Shown here one piece after another: positions 45,918 through 55,862 of a stretch of DNA of 64,000 bases. A program made the position numbers and the translations under genes. The stretch's first letter is position 1. Each line of letters starts with the position of its first letter. The notes beneath the pieces are model-generated. The model worked only from the letters and a program-made list of their open reading frames with translations. It was not told the origin of the DNA and made no database searches. The DNA is from Glaciecola sp. 33A (GTDB taxonomy: Bacteria; Pseudomonadota; Gammaproteobacteria; Enterobacterales; Alteromonadaceae): contig NZ_PJAR01000044.1 of the NCBI RefSeq assembly GCF_002836745.1, positions 558,001 to 622,000 of the forward strand, given 5' to 3'.

Positions 45918-47285
45918 ATGATTAAAAAACTAGGTTTAATAACGGCAGGACTTGCTTTAGTCCTCTCTAGCCAAGTAGTTTTGGCAAAAGTATCTCAGGC
46001 TGAAGCTGACAAGTTAGGCAATGAATTAACGCCACTGGGTGGAGAAAGAGCGGGTAATGCTGACGGTTCGATTCCTGCTTGGACGGGAGGTATTACCGAA
46101 TTACCAGAGGGTTATACGCCAGGTAGTTTTCATATCGACCCTTTTGCTAGCGACAAAGTGTTATTTACGATCACAGCCCAAAACTATAAAGAATATGCAG
46201 AATTTCTAAGTGACGGTCAGCAAAAGTTGTTCGAAACTTACCCTGATACTTACAAGATGCCAGTTTACCAAACTCGCCGCTCAGCGAGTAATCCCCAAAG
46301 TGTTTACGATGCAACTAAAGCAAATGCGATTCGAGCAGAATTGCTTGATGGCGGCAATGGTATAAAGGGAGCTGCAGTGGGTGTTCCTTTTCCTATTCCT
46401 AAGAATGGTTTGGAAGCAATCTGGAACCATACATTGAGATATCGCGGTGAAGCGGTTCAACGAAATGGCGGACAAGCTGCAGTAACCGCGAGTGGTGCTT
46501 TTAATGTTATCGGTTTTGATGAGCAGTTGATGATCAAATACTCCGAAAAAGGAGCAACACCAGAGTCGTTGAGTGAAGAAAATATTCTATTTAAATTTAA
46601 GCAGAGCGTAACGAGCCCTGCCAGACTTGCTGGTACCGCGTTACTAGTTCACGAAACGGTTGACCAAGTGAAAGAGCCACGTCAAGCATGGACTTATAAC
46701 ACCGGACAGCGTCGCGTTCGTCGTGCACCAAACATAGCATACGATGCACCGGGTACAGCAGCTGATGGCTTAAGAACGACTGATGATTTCGACATGTATA
46801 ACGGTTCACCAAATCGTTATAACTGGGAATTAAAAGGTAAAAAAGAATTATACGTGGCTTATAACAACTATGCGTTGCATAGCGATGCGGTTTCGTATGA
46901 GGATATTCTAATGCCAGGTCATGTTAATCCTGATTTAACTCGTTTTGAAAAACACCGTGTTTGGGTCGTTGAAGCAACGTTAAAGGAAGAGTATCGTCAC
47001 GTTTATCAGAAGCGTACTTTTTACTTAGATGAGGACAGCTGGCAAATTCAAGTTGCTGATATGTATGATAACCGCGGAGAATTATATCGTGTCGCTATTG
47101 CTCATGGTGTAAACTACTACGAGGTGCCAACTCACTGGTCTACATTAGATGTTTATCATGATTTAAATTCTCGTCGATATTTGGCGATTGGTTTGGACAA
47201 TGAAGAACAAATGTATGACTTCAGTATCAAACCAGACGATCGCGCATTTACGCCACAAGCTCTAAGGCGAGAAGGCAAGAGATAA
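45918..47285 (+). CDS. DUF1329 family periplasmic protein
   Basis: A 455-residue exported protein with a signal peptide (KKLGLITAGLALVLSSQVVLA). The mature opening KVSQAEADKLGNELTPLGGERAGNADGSIPAWTGGI is diagnostic for DUF1329. The C-terminal half (KHRVWVVEATLKEEYRHVYQKRTFYLDEDSWQIQVADMYDNRG) has the LolA/LolB-like beta pattern, which suggests binding of a lipid-like ligand (inference from fold). The longer frame from 45876 overlaps the previous gene. ATG 45918 with AAGGA upstream is preferred because the signal peptide then sits at the N-terminus. A terminator follows at 47297-47324. Confidence 0.9.
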   Translation: MIKKLGLITAGLALVLSSQVVLAKVSQAEADKLGNELTPLGGERAGNADGSIPAWTGGITELPEGYTPGSFHIDPFASDKVLFTITAQNYKEYAEFLSDGQQKLFETYPDTYKMPVYQTRRSASNPQSVYDATKANAIRAELLDGGNGIKGAAVGVPFPIPKNGLEAIWNHTLRYRGEAVQRNGGQAAVTASGAFNVIGFDEQLMIKYSEKGATPESLSEENILFKFKQSVTSPARLAGTALLVHETVDQVKEPRQAWTYNTGQRRVRRAPNIAYDAPGTAADGLRTTDDFDMYNGSPNRYNWELKGKKELYVAYNNYALHSDAVSYEDILMPGHVNPDLTRFEKHRVWVVEATLKEEYRHVYQKRTFYLDEDSWQIQVADMYDNRGELYRVAIAHGVNYYEVPTHWSTLDVYHDLNSRRYLAIGLDNEEQMYDFSIKPDDRAFTPQALRREGKR

Positions 47286-47296
47286 GACAAGAATAA

Positions 47297-47324
47297 ACGG
47301 TTGGCTTAGCCAGCCGTTTTTTTT
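47297..47324 (+). terminator. Rho-independent terminator after DUF1329
   Basis: ACGG/CCGT and TGG/CCA stem parts around CTTAG, followed by eight T. It lies between DUF1329 and the Ycf48-like gene, so part of the message stops here and the downstream pair may be expressed less. Confidence 0.75.
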
Positions 47325-47339
47325 AATTACGGTGAATAA

Positions 47340-48383
47340 ATGATTTCAAATTTTAAAAAGGCCTCTTTAGTCGGTCTCATAGTTTTCAGCGCAATAGCGT
47401 CTGCCAATTCTTCATATCAGGCTCCGTTAGTTAAAGAGTCACTCTTACTTGATATCGCGCTCGGCGATAGTATTTTAATAGTAGGCGAAAGAGGGCATAT
47501 TTTAACGGGTACAACCGTGCAAAACTTAACACAGGTTGCCGTCCCCACGAAAACAACGTTAACAGCGGTTACTTTGTTTGCGCAAAACGCTTGGGCTGTA
47601 GGTCATGACGCTAGTATTTTGCATTCATCTGACGCCGGACAAACTTGGGAGTTGCAACTGAGTATGCCTGAATTGGACCGTCCATTTCTTGATGTATTTT
47701 TTAAGGATGAGAACACGGGGGTCGCGGTCGGTGCTTATGGTTTGTTTTATAGAACAATCGATGGCGGCGTAACTTGGCAGAAAGAACTACATGCATCAGT
47801 ACTTCCGCAAGACGATATTGATTATTTAGACAGTATTAAAGACGAACCTGAATTTTATCAAGATGAGCTGTCGTTTATTCTGCCACATTTTAACCGACTT
47901 AATTATGCGAACGGTAAGTTATATATGGCGGGCGAGGCCGGATTATTAGCAGTAAGTACGGATTTTGGACGTTCTTGGAAGCGCTTTGATATAGCCTATA
48001 ATGGCTCATTTTTCGATATTCAAAAGACTGAAAACGGTCAACTTTTCGCGGTTGGTTTACGCGGCAATATCTTTTTAGCAAATGATGACTCTAAAAAGTG
48101 GGACAAACTTCAAACGTGTGTTACCACCTCATTAAATTCGGTTGTTCACGGCAACGATAACACTATTTATATTATGGGGAATAACGGCGTTTTATTGTCG
48201 CTAGATCAAACTAAAGTAGCTGTTAATGAATACTATCCAGCTAACGATGAAGGGTGTGCAATACATATCTCAATCAAAAAGTTAAAAAATGATTTAAGTG
48301 ATTCCATATTGAATGGTTTGGTAATTAACGACGCTATGCTTGCTGTAACAGCATCAGGCATAAAGCAAATTGAGTTAAAGTAA
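47340..48383 (+). CDS. Ycf48-like (BNR-repeat) beta-propeller protein, exported
   Basis: A 347-residue protein with a signal peptide (KKASLVGLIVFSAIASANS). At least four BNR/Asp-box-like turns are visible: SSDAGQTWELQ, TIDGGVTWQKE, STDFGRSWKRF and a degraded NDDSKKWDKL. These mark the propeller seen in the photosystem II assembly factor Ycf48. In this non-photosynthetic setting the protein recurs next to DUF1302, DUF1329 and MMPL/RND genes, probably as a periplasmic scaffold. The gene lies 15 bp after the terminator and 5 bp before the RND gene, so it is co-transcribed with that transporter. Its SD (GGTGA) is weak. Confidence 0.85.
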   Translation: MISNFKKASLVGLIVFSAIASANSSYQAPLVKESLLLDIALGDSILIVGERGHILTGTTVQNLTQVAVPTKTTLTAVTLFAQNAWAVGHDASILHSSDAGQTWELQLSMPELDRPFLDVFFKDENTGVAVGAYGLFYRTIDGGVTWQKELHASVLPQDDIDYLDSIKDEPEFYQDELSFILPHFNRLNYANGKLYMAGEAGLLAVSTDFGRSWKRFDIAYNGSFFDIQKTENGQLFAVGLRGNIFLANDDSKKWDKLQTCVTTSLNSVVHGNDNTIYIMGNNGVLLSLDQTKVAVNEYYPANDEGCAIHISIKKLKNDLSDSILNGLVINDAMLAVTASGIKQIELK

Positions 48384-48388
48384 TTAAT

Positions 48389-50710
48389 ATGACAAATTTC
48401 ATCAACGCAATAGAAAAAGCAGTATTTCGTCACAGGATCGCAGTGATTGCTTTTTTCTCCTTGGTTACTCTATTTCTTCTATACAATGCTGCGCAGTTAA
48501 AACTAGACGCCGGATTTGAGAAAAATATTCCACTCAATCATGAGTACATGCAAACATATATGGAGCATCGTCAAGATTTTGGTGGTGCCAATAATGTGCT
48601 TGTTTCAGTGTGTGATAAGCAAGGTAATATTTTTAATCAAAACTTTTTTGATACGTTTAAAAACGTCCATGATCAAGTCTTCTTTATCAATGGGGTCAAT
48701 CGGTCATTAGTAACCTCTTTATTCTCGCCAGCAACACGTTTTACCGAAATTGTTGAAGGTGGTTTTTCTGGTGGGCCTGTCATACCGGCGGATTTTGATT
48801 CTTCTGATCCCGCAGCATTGGATTTAGTTCGCAAAAATATTGATAAAGCGGGCATCCTGGGCAGACAAGTGTCTAGCGACTTTAGCTGTGCCATGGTAAC
48901 AGCACAACTGCTCGATATAGATCCTGAGACAGGATTACCATTAGACACCCTAGCGATTGCGGATGACTTGGAAACCCAGCTTCGTGGGCTTTACGAAAAT
49001 GAAGCAACGTCTGTGCATATCATTGGTTTCGCGAAAATGATAGGTGACGTAGCAGAAGGTGCAAAAGATGTTTTATTATTCTTTGCAATTGCTATAGCGA
49101 TTACTGCCATCATGGTGTTCTTCTTTTCAAAGTCGATTATGCTCACATTCTTGCCATTATTCTGTTCCATAGTTGCAGTTATTTGGCAGTTAGGTTTATT
49201 AACCTTACTCGGCTTCGGTTTGGACCCAATGTCTATTCTCGTTCCGTTCCTAGTTTTTGCTATCGGCGTAAGTCATGGTGTGCAAATGATAAATGCGGTT
49301 GGAAAGAAAGTTTCCGCAGGCATGAATGTAAAGTTAGCATCGCAATTCGCGTTTAGAAGTCTACTTATCCCCGGTGGTATTGCATTGTTATCCGATACTG
49401 TCGGTTTTATGACCTTGCTGGTTATCGATATTGGTATTATTAGGGAGCTCGCTATTACGGCCAGTATGGGTGTTGCCGTCATTATCTTAACCAATTTATT
49501 ATTGTTACCGGTGTTGATGTCTTATGTGAAGGTATCCGATAAATATAAAGCTAAATTTACTGAAGCAAGTGACAAACATGCAAAAACCTGGGAAATAGTC
49601 TCGAAATGTGCGAGTCCAAAAGTTGCAACCATTATTGTTGCAGTAACTGCAGTGCTATTCGTTTTCGGTTTTATCCAGTCGCAAAAAATGAAAATTGGTG
49701 ATTTACACGCTGGTGCACCTGCATTGCATGAGGAGTCTCGCTACAATCAAGACACATTCTTAATTACTGATAAATTTGAAATCACGGTTGACTACATTTC
49801 GGTTATTGTCGAAACCAAAGTGGACGCTTGCACTGAGTTTGAGTTTATGACAACGATGGATGAGTTTCAGTGGAAGATGGAGAATATAGAGGGTGTTCAG
49901 TCTGCTATTTCGCTGCCTTCAGTAGCTAAGCAGGTAAATGCAGGTTATAACGAAGGAAATCCTAAATGGGAAGTATTGCCACGAAATCAGGCGACAATGG
50001 TACAGGCAATTTCTCGCATACCGACTTCAACAGGGCTATTAAATAGAAATTGCTCTGTCATGCCGATCATCTTATTTATGCAAGACCATAAGGCTGAAAC
50101 GATTGAACGAATTGTTGCAGCGGTTAAAGAGGTCAGCCAAGAATATGCAACAGACGATATGCAATTTAAACTTGCTTCTGGTCCTGTTGGTGTAATGGCG
50201 GCAACAAACGAAGCGGTAAAAGAGTCACAAAATCCAATGTTGTATTATGTATTTGGTGCTGTGATTATGTTATGTCTAATTAGTTTTAGATCAATACGCG
50301 CCACGTTAGCAGTTGTTATACCCCTATATGTTGTTTCGGTTTTAGCGCAGGCATTGATGACTTATTTGGAAATTGGCTTGACTGTGTCAACGTTGCCTGT
50401 CATTGCATTAGGTGTCGGTATTGGGGTGGATTACGGTATTTATATACTTTCCACGATGAATACAAAATTGCGAGAGGGACTTTCAGTTCAAGCTGCATAC
50501 CTAGAGGCATTGAAAGAACGTGGCAGTGCCGTATTGTTCACTGGTATTACGCTGGCGATCGGTGTTAGCACTTGGGTGTTTTCAAGTCTCAAGTTCCAAA
50601 TGGACATGGGCATATTGTTAACCTTTATGTTTATTGTAAACATGTTAGGTGCAATTATTGTACTTCCAGCCATCGCTAGACTATTGTGGTTCAGATCGGT
50701 AGAAAAGTAA
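48389..50710 (+). CDS. RND superfamily (MMPL/SSD type) transporter
   Basis: Inner-membrane exporter of 773 residues in the MMPL/HpnN-like branch of the RND family. It has two repeats, each with one helix, a periplasmic domain and a five-helix bundle. Helix bundles lie at about 220-400 (sterol-sensing-domain-like: LVPFLVFAIGVSHGVQMINAVGKK, GIALLSDTVGFMTLLVI) and 615-765 (LPVIALGVGIGVDYGIYILS, GITLAIGVSTWVFSSLKF). The proton-relay type Asp lies in GVDYGIY. No adaptor (MFP) gene is near. With DUF1302, DUF1329 and Ycf48 proteins it may move a lipid or other hydrophobic compound to the outer membrane; cargo unknown. A terminator follows. Confidence 0.88.
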   Translation: MTNFINAIEKAVFRHRIAVIAFFSLVTLFLLYNAAQLKLDAGFEKNIPLNHEYMQTYMEHRQDFGGANNVLVSVCDKQGNIFNQNFFDTFKNVHDQVFFINGVNRSLVTSLFSPATRFTEIVEGGFSGGPVIPADFDSSDPAALDLVRKNIDKAGILGRQVSSDFSCAMVTAQLLDIDPETGLPLDTLAIADDLETQLRGLYENEATSVHIIGFAKMIGDVAEGAKDVLLFFAIAIAITAIMVFFFSKSIMLTFLPLFCSIVAVIWQLGLLTLLGFGLDPMSILVPFLVFAIGVSHGVQMINAVGKKVSAGMNVKLASQFAFRSLLIPGGIALLSDTVGFMTLLVIDIGIIRELAITASMGVAVIILTNLLLLPVLMSYVKVSDKYKAKFTEASDKHAKTWEIVSKCASPKVATIIVAVTAVLFVFGFIQSQKMKIGDLHAGAPALHEESRYNQDTFLITDKFEITVDYISVIVETKVDACTEFEFMTTMDEFQWKMENIEGVQSAISLPSVAKQVNAGYNEGNPKWEVLPRNQATMVQAISRIPTSTGLLNRNCSVMPIILFMQDHKAETIERIVAAVKEVSQEYATDDMQFKLASGPVGVMAATNEAVKESQNPMLYYVFGAVIMLCLISFRSIRATLAVVIPLYVVSVLAQALMTYLEIGLTVSTLPVIALGVGIGVDYGIYILSTMNTKLREGLSVQAAYLEALKERGSAVLFTGITLAIGVSTWVFSSLKFQMDMGILLTFMFIVNMLGAIIVLPAIARLLWFRSVEK

Positions 50711-50726
50711 TTTTGAGTAATTATCT

Positions 50727-50752
50727 AAAAAAAGGCCGTAAGGCCTTTTTTT
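50727..50752 (+). terminator. Rho-independent terminator after the RND gene
   Basis: A-rich arm with GGCC (50734-50737), loop GTAA, GGCC (50742-50745) and seven T. The paired A/T flanks extend the stem to 11 bp and make it bidirectional. Confidence 0.85.
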
Positions 50753-50838
50753 ATGCATGAAATGAACATGCTTATGCAATTTGTAAATTAAAGGTTAAAT
50801 ATTGCTTTCAAAACCTCAGTATTTTCGGGAGAATACGA

Positions 50839-50868
50839 ATGATAAAAGAGATACATAAGGTTAAGTAA
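50839..50868 (+). promoter_or_regulatory. Nine-codon leader frame upstream of gdhB
   Basis: MIKEIHKVK opens at ATG 50839, preceded by GGGAG at about nine bases, and ends at TAA 50866. It lies 97 bp before the gdhB start. It may be chance; the good SD spacing is the only support. Confidence 0.2.
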
Positions 50869-50964
50869 ATCTGATGGCTCAATATTTGTTAACGAAAAAC
50901 GAGTAGTAGCATCTGTTAACTTACCTTTATTCAACACACAAAAGACAACCTAACGAGAACGTAA

Positions 50965-53900
50965 ATGTCGGTAACAACCCTTCAACATTCTGTTTTACTT
51001 GAACGTGTATTTTCCCTCATAGATGAAAAAGTGGATAACGGTGATGCTGCTTTAATCCAAAAATTTGGACAATTGTTATACAAAAATATGTCTTTTGAAG
51101 ACATTAATGGACGCAGTGATAGTGACCTGTACGGCGCAACACTAAGCCTATGGCAACTCACACAGACATTCTCAGTGAATAATCCGTGTATAAAAGTATT
51201 TAATCCTGAAATTTCTAAACATGGCTGGCAGTCATCTCATACAATCATAGAAATTATCGTTAAGGATTTGCCTTTTTTGGTCGACTCAGTTCGTATGGCG
51301 ATCAATAGATTTGGCTTTGCAGCGCATCTTTTACTGCATTCTCCAATGCATGTGACTCGTAATAAAGATAATAAAGTCACAGGCTTTGTCGATAGTAAGT
51401 CAAAGTCGACTAAAGACTCGTCAGAGACTGTTATTTTTATCGAAATAGATCGACAAGCAAAAAGGTCAGATATCGACAAACTACGAACTGAATTATTATC
51501 CGTAGTCGATGAGGTTTCTCTTTCCGTTTCTGATTGGCTGCCAATGAGAGAGAAGTTGGCTGACATTACCAAAAACTTCGAAAAATCAAAATCAGTAGCC
51601 TCTTCAGCAATTAAGTCGCAAGGCAAGACATTCCTAAACTGGTTAAATGATCACAACTTTACCTTAATGGGCTATCGTTATTATCAAGTGAAAGCGATTG
51701 AGGGTGATCATCGTTGGATACCAGAGAATGATTCAAGCCTTGGATTAATGAAAAATTCTATAAACGATCGTCAACGGGTATTATCTAACCTGCCAACAAC
51801 TGCAAGAGATGCAGCGTTAAGTGACAATCCGTTAATTTTAACTAAAACAAACAGCCGTGCGCGTGTTCACCGTCCCGCTTATATGGATTACGTTGGGATT
51901 AAAGAATTTGATGCCGAAGGACATGTCACTGGCGAGCATCGGTTTTTAGGTTTGTATTCTGCGTCATTTTACAATAGCAGTGCAACAGACTTACCTATGT
52001 TGCGTGAAAAAATTGACCGGATGTGTGAAATATCAGGTTTTGATAAAGGAACTCACGCGTATAAAGCATTTGTAAATATTGTTGAAACTTATCCCCGTGA
52101 TGAACTTTTACAAACCTCAGATGAAGAACTTGCGCAAATTATAAAAGGCATTTTTCAAATGCAAGAACGAGGGATTTCTCGTTTATTTGTGCGTAAGGAC
52201 GCTTTTGGTCGTTACTACTCCTGTTTAGTTTATGTCCCAAGGGAGCGCTACAATACACAATTACGAGAGGAAACTCAGGCCTTGCTCAAGCGTTCATTTA
52301 GATCGGATGAAGAGGTTGAATTTAATACGTATTTCTCTGAATCTGTGTACGCACGAACGCATTACATCGCCCGCGTAAAAAATAATAATATGGAGTTTGA
52401 TGTGAAAGAGATTGAAGATAATTTGATTGAGCTAACGAAGTCATGGCAAGACAAGTTAGCGGCTAAAATCACATCTGCATATGGTGAAGCGAAAGGTAAA
52501 GCAATTCAGAAGAAATATGTTAATGCGTTTAATCGAAGCTATGCAGAACATAGTTTACCGAGTGCTGCATTGGTTGATATAGAACGAATTGAATTATTAT
52601 CTGACGATAATAAACTGGATATACTTTTTTATCGTCCGCAGGAACAAAGTGTTGAGAGTAACATTGTTAAGCTCAAACTTTATCACGGTCACGTGCCCAT
52701 TCATTTGAGCGACGTACTACCAATGTTGGAAAATTTTGGATTGCGAGTCATCGATGAAAGTCCTTTCAGAGTAACGAATGATGAGGGTAAAGTCAGTTGG
52801 ATAATGGACTTTACTATGCTGCATAAGAACGGGCAAAATTTCCATATGGAAAAAGTCCAAGAGCTTTTTCAAGATGCATTTTCTAAAACGTGGAATAAGA
52901 GTCTTGAGGACGATGGCTTTAACCGCTTAATCCTAAGCGCTGGTATTAGAGGGCGCAACGTCACTATATTGCGCGCATACGCAAAATATATGCGCCAAAT
53001 TGGGACCTCATTTAGTATCGATTACATGGCTAACACACTCTCAAACTATCCGGATATCGCAACCGATGTAGTGAGTTTATTCAGACTTCTATTCTGTCCA
53101 ACTATCAAGCGGATGCCAAAGAAAGTAGAAGCGTTAAAAACTGAAATTTTGGCTAAGCTTGATAATGTTTCGAACTTAGATGATGACCGTATAATCCGTC
53201 GCTATTTAGAGTTATTGAATGCCACGGTGCGTACTAATTTCTATCAAAACGATAATGAAGGAAATGAGAAATCGTATATTTCATTTAAATTATTGCCGAG
53301 CCAAATTAACGATATGCCACTACCTATACCAAAATTTGAAATTTTTGTATATTCACCGAGGGTAGAGGGCGTGCATTTGCGCGGGGGCAAAGTCGCCAGA
53401 GGTGGCTTACGTTGGTCAGATAGACAAGAAGATTTTAGAACTGAAATTTTAGGTTTAGTTAAAGCACAACAAGTAAAAAATACGGTCATTGTGCCTGTTG
53501 GCGCGAAAGGTGGATTTGTATGTAAAGCAATGCCCACTGAGGCCGACAGACCTACGATACAAGCAGAGGGGCAGGCATGTTACAAAATATTTGTGCGCAG
53601 TTTACTAGATATCACTGATAATATTATTGAGGGTGTCGTTATTCCGCCAAAAGACGTTATTAGACTGGATGAGGATGACCCTTATTTGGTGGTTGCGGCT
53701 GATAAAGGAACGGCAACGTTTTCCGATATTGCGAATGGTATTTCAGATGAATTTAGATTCTGGCTGGGCGATGCTTTTGCATCAGGTGGAAGTGTTGGCT
53801 ACGATCATAAGAAGATGGGTATTACCGCTCGCGGCGCTTGGGAATCAGTTAAACGTCATTTCCGTGAAATTGGTATTGATTGTCAAACGACACCTTTCAC

Positions 53901-55803
53901 CGTTGTGGGTGTTGGTGACATGGCCGGTGATGTTTTTGGAAATGGGATGCTGTTATCCGAAAAAACGCAAATTGTGTGTGCGTTCAACCACCTACATATA
54001 TTCTTTGATCCAAACCCAGATGAAAAAGCCAGTTACAAAGAACGACTTCGCCTGTTTCAAGACCCGTCGCTCAGTTGGGATGATTACAACAGAAAGCTCA
54101 TCTCAAAAGGCGGAGGTATATTCAAACGCTCTGTAAAAGCAATTCCGTTGTCATCTGAGATGAAAAAGTGCTTGGGCACACGCCAAACAACGATGACACC
54201 AAATGAGTTGATCCGCAACACCTTGAAGATGCCGGTTGATCTTATCTGGAACGGCGGCATTGGTACTTACGTTAAAAGTTCAAAAGAGTCACATACCGAC
54301 GTTGGTGATAGAGCCAATGATACTACACGCGTCGACGGTAAAGAGGTGAAAGCTAAAATTATAGGCGAGGGTGGTAATTTAGGATTAACGCAACTTGGTC
54401 GTATTGAATTAGCGGCCAATGGTGTTTTGGTTAACACCGACTTTATTGACAACGTGGGTGGTGTAGATTGCTCAGATAATGAAGTTAACATTAAGATTTT
54501 ATTAAATACCTTAGTCAACGCTGGCGATTTAACGTTAAAACAACGAAACGCATTGTTATACGAGATGACGGATGACGTCTCCGAAATTGTTATTCAAGAT
54601 TGTTACCGCCAAACACAGTCAATTTCAATCACTCATTTGGCTGGTGTAAAACAACTCAAAGAACAACTGCGCTTCATTCACGGTTTAGAGAAAGAGGGGC
54701 TGCTCAACAGAGAACTCGAGTTCATTCCTTCAGATGATGAAATTTCAGACCGAGTAATAACAGGACAAGGTCTCACAAGACCTGAACTTAGTGTGCTAAT
54801 CGCGTATGGTAAAATGGTATTAAAAGATAAATTCAATATCCCACAAATTACCAACAATCCATATTATGATAAGTTGCTCGTAAATGCCTTCCCCCCGGTA
54901 TTAAGAGAAAAATATCAAGCCCAAATGCAGGAGCATCCTCTTCGCTCTGAGATTATTGCGACTAAATTAACCAACGAAATGGTTAACGACATGGGTTTAA
55001 ATTTTGTTTATCGTTTACAAGAAGAGACCGGAGCCCTGGTTGAGCAAGTTGCAGAAGCATACACGGTAGTAAAAGGTGTATTAGACGTGTCCTCGCTATG
55101 GGAAAGTGTCGAGGCTCTGGATAATAAAATTGATGCCCAGTTACAATTAAATATATTAGACAAGATACGGCGGATCTTACGTAGAACTTGTCGTTGGTAT
55201 ATTCGCCACGGTGGTAAAATAAACAATATTGAAAAATCCATTATTCGTTATAAGCCAGCTTTTAAGGCGGTATCGGAAAATTTAGGTAGCTATTTGGTTG
55301 CTGCTGAGTTTGAAGAGGTCCAAGCTGATACAAAACGCTTAATTGAAGCAAAAGTACCTAAAGAGATTGCTTACCGAGTTGCTGGCTTAAGTAATATGTT
55401 CTCTAGTATGGACTTAGCTCAAATTGCTGAAACTGAGAAACGACCTGTTGAAGTCGTTGCACGACTTTATTATCAATTGGGATCGCGTTTTGAGTTGCAT
55501 TGGTTCTTAGAACAAATTAACCAACAGTCAGTTTCAAACCATTGGCAAGCATTAGCAAGGGCTTCTTACAGAGAAGAACTTGATTGGCAACAACGCTCAT
55601 TAACGACCGTTTTGTTGAACATTGAACCAGGAGAGACAGATGCGGATAAGATTCTGAACGACTGGTGTAAAACAAATAAAAACGTGTTGAAGCGCTGGTT
55701 TCACATGATGGCAGAGTTTAAAACGTCAGATAATCACGAATTTGCTAAATTTTCTGTCGCATTAAGAGAATTGATGCTGTTAAGCGTGAAGGCAAACCAT
55801 TAG
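50965..55803 (+). CDS. gdhB: NAD-specific glutamate dehydrogenase, large (GDH-180) type
   Basis: Catabolic enzyme converting glutamate to 2-oxoglutarate with NAD+. The 1612-residue chain is characteristic of the large bacterial class. An N-terminal region of about 700 residues includes ACT-like regulatory parts (DLPFLVDSVRMAINRFGFAAH). The catalytic core runs from about 780 to 1260, with RGGLRWSDRQEDFRTEILGLVKAQQVKNTVIVPVGAKGGFVCK (substrate Lys cluster), GVGDMAGDVFGNGML (NAD binding), and EGGNLGLTQLGRIELAANGV. A C-terminal helical domain completes it. Large GDHs of this group are known to be allosterically controlled. The gene stands alone with its own terminator at 55823-55848. A short leader frame precedes it (50839-50868). 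Confidence 0.95.
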   Translation: MSVTTLQHSVLLERVFSLIDEKVDNGDAALIQKFGQLLYKNMSFEDINGRSDSDLYGATLSLWQLTQTFSVNNPCIKVFNPEISKHGWQSSHTIIEIIVKDLPFLVDSVRMAINRFGFAAHLLLHSPMHVTRNKDNKVTGFVDSKSKSTKDSSETVIFIEIDRQAKRSDIDKLRTELLSVVDEVSLSVSDWLPMREKLADITKNFEKSKSVASSAIKSQGKTFLNWLNDHNFTLMGYRYYQVKAIEGDHRWIPENDSSLGLMKNSINDRQRVLSNLPTTARDAALSDNPLILTKTNSRARVHRPAYMDYVGIKEFDAEGHVTGEHRFLGLYSASFYNSSATDLPMLREKIDRMCEISGFDKGTHAYKAFVNIVETYPRDELLQTSDEELAQIIKGIFQMQERGISRLFVRKDAFGRYYSCLVYVPRERYNTQLREETQALLKRSFRSDEEVEFNTYFSESVYARTHYIARVKNNNMEFDVKEIEDNLIELTKSWQDKLAAKITSAYGEAKGKAIQKKYVNAFNRSYAEHSLPSAALVDIERIELLSDDNKLDILFYRPQEQSVESNIVKLKLYHGHVPIHLSDVLPMLENFGLRVIDESPFRVTNDEGKVSWIMDFTMLHKNGQNFHMEKVQELFQDAFSKTWNKSLEDDGFNRLILSAGIRGRNVTILRAYAKYMRQIGTSFSIDYMANTLSNYPDIATDVVSLFRLLFCPTIKRMPKKVEALKTEILAKLDNVSNLDDDRIIRRYLELLNATVRTNFYQNDNEGNEKSYISFKLLPSQINDMPLPIPKFEIFVYSPRVEGVHLRGGKVARGGLRWSDRQEDFRTEILGLVKAQQVKNTVIVPVGAKGGFVCKAMPTEADRPTIQAEGQACYKIFVRSLLDITDNIIEGVVIPPKDVIRLDEDDPYLVVAADKGTATFSDIANGISDEFRFWLGDAFASGGSVGYDHKKMGITARGAWESVKRHFREIGIDCQTTPFTVVGVGDMAGDVFGNGMLLSEKTQIVCAFNHLHIFFDPNPDEKASYKERLRLFQDPSLSWDDYNRKLISKGGGIFKRSVKAIPLSSEMKKCLGTRQTTMTPNELIRNTLKMPVDLIWNGGIGTYVKSSKESHTDVGDRANDTTRVDGKEVKAKIIGEGGNLGLTQLGRIELAANGVLVNTDFIDNVGGVDCSDNEVNIKILLNTLVNAGDLTLKQRNALLYEMTDDVSEIVIQDCYRQTQSISITHLAGVKQLKEQLRFIHGLEKEGLLNRELEFIPSDDEISDRVITGQGLTRPELSVLIAYGKMVLKDKFNIPQITNNPYYDKLLVNAFPPVLREKYQAQMQEHPLRSEIIATKLTNEMVNDMGLNFVYRLQEETGALVEQVAEAYTVVKGVLDVSSLWESVEALDNKIDAQLQLNILDKIRRILRRTCRWYIRHGGKINNIEKSIIRYKPAFKAVSENLGSYLVAAEFEEVQADTKRLIEAKVPKEIAYRVAGLSNMFSSMDLAQIAETEKRPVEVVARLYYQLGSRFELHWFLEQINQQSVSNHWQALARASYREELDWQQRSLTTVLLNIEPGETDADKILNDWCKTNKNVLKRWFHMMAEFKTSDNHEFAKFSVALRELMLLSVKANH

Positions 55804-55822
55804 AATATACCCGTTTGCAAAT

Positions 55823-55848
55823 AGCCCTGCTTCGCGGGGCTTTTTTTT
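55823..55848 (+). terminator. Rho-independent terminator after gdhB
   Basis: AGCCCTGC (55823-55830), TTC loop, GCGGGGCT (55834-55841, one G-U pair), then eight T. Confidence 0.9.
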
Positions 55849-55862
55849 AGTTTGGGGAAACA

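Noticed and set aside
51237-51626. Minus-strand frame of 129 codons inside gdhB
   Set aside because: It is antisense to well-conserved glutamate dehydrogenase coding sequence and has no ribosome-binding site or family features.
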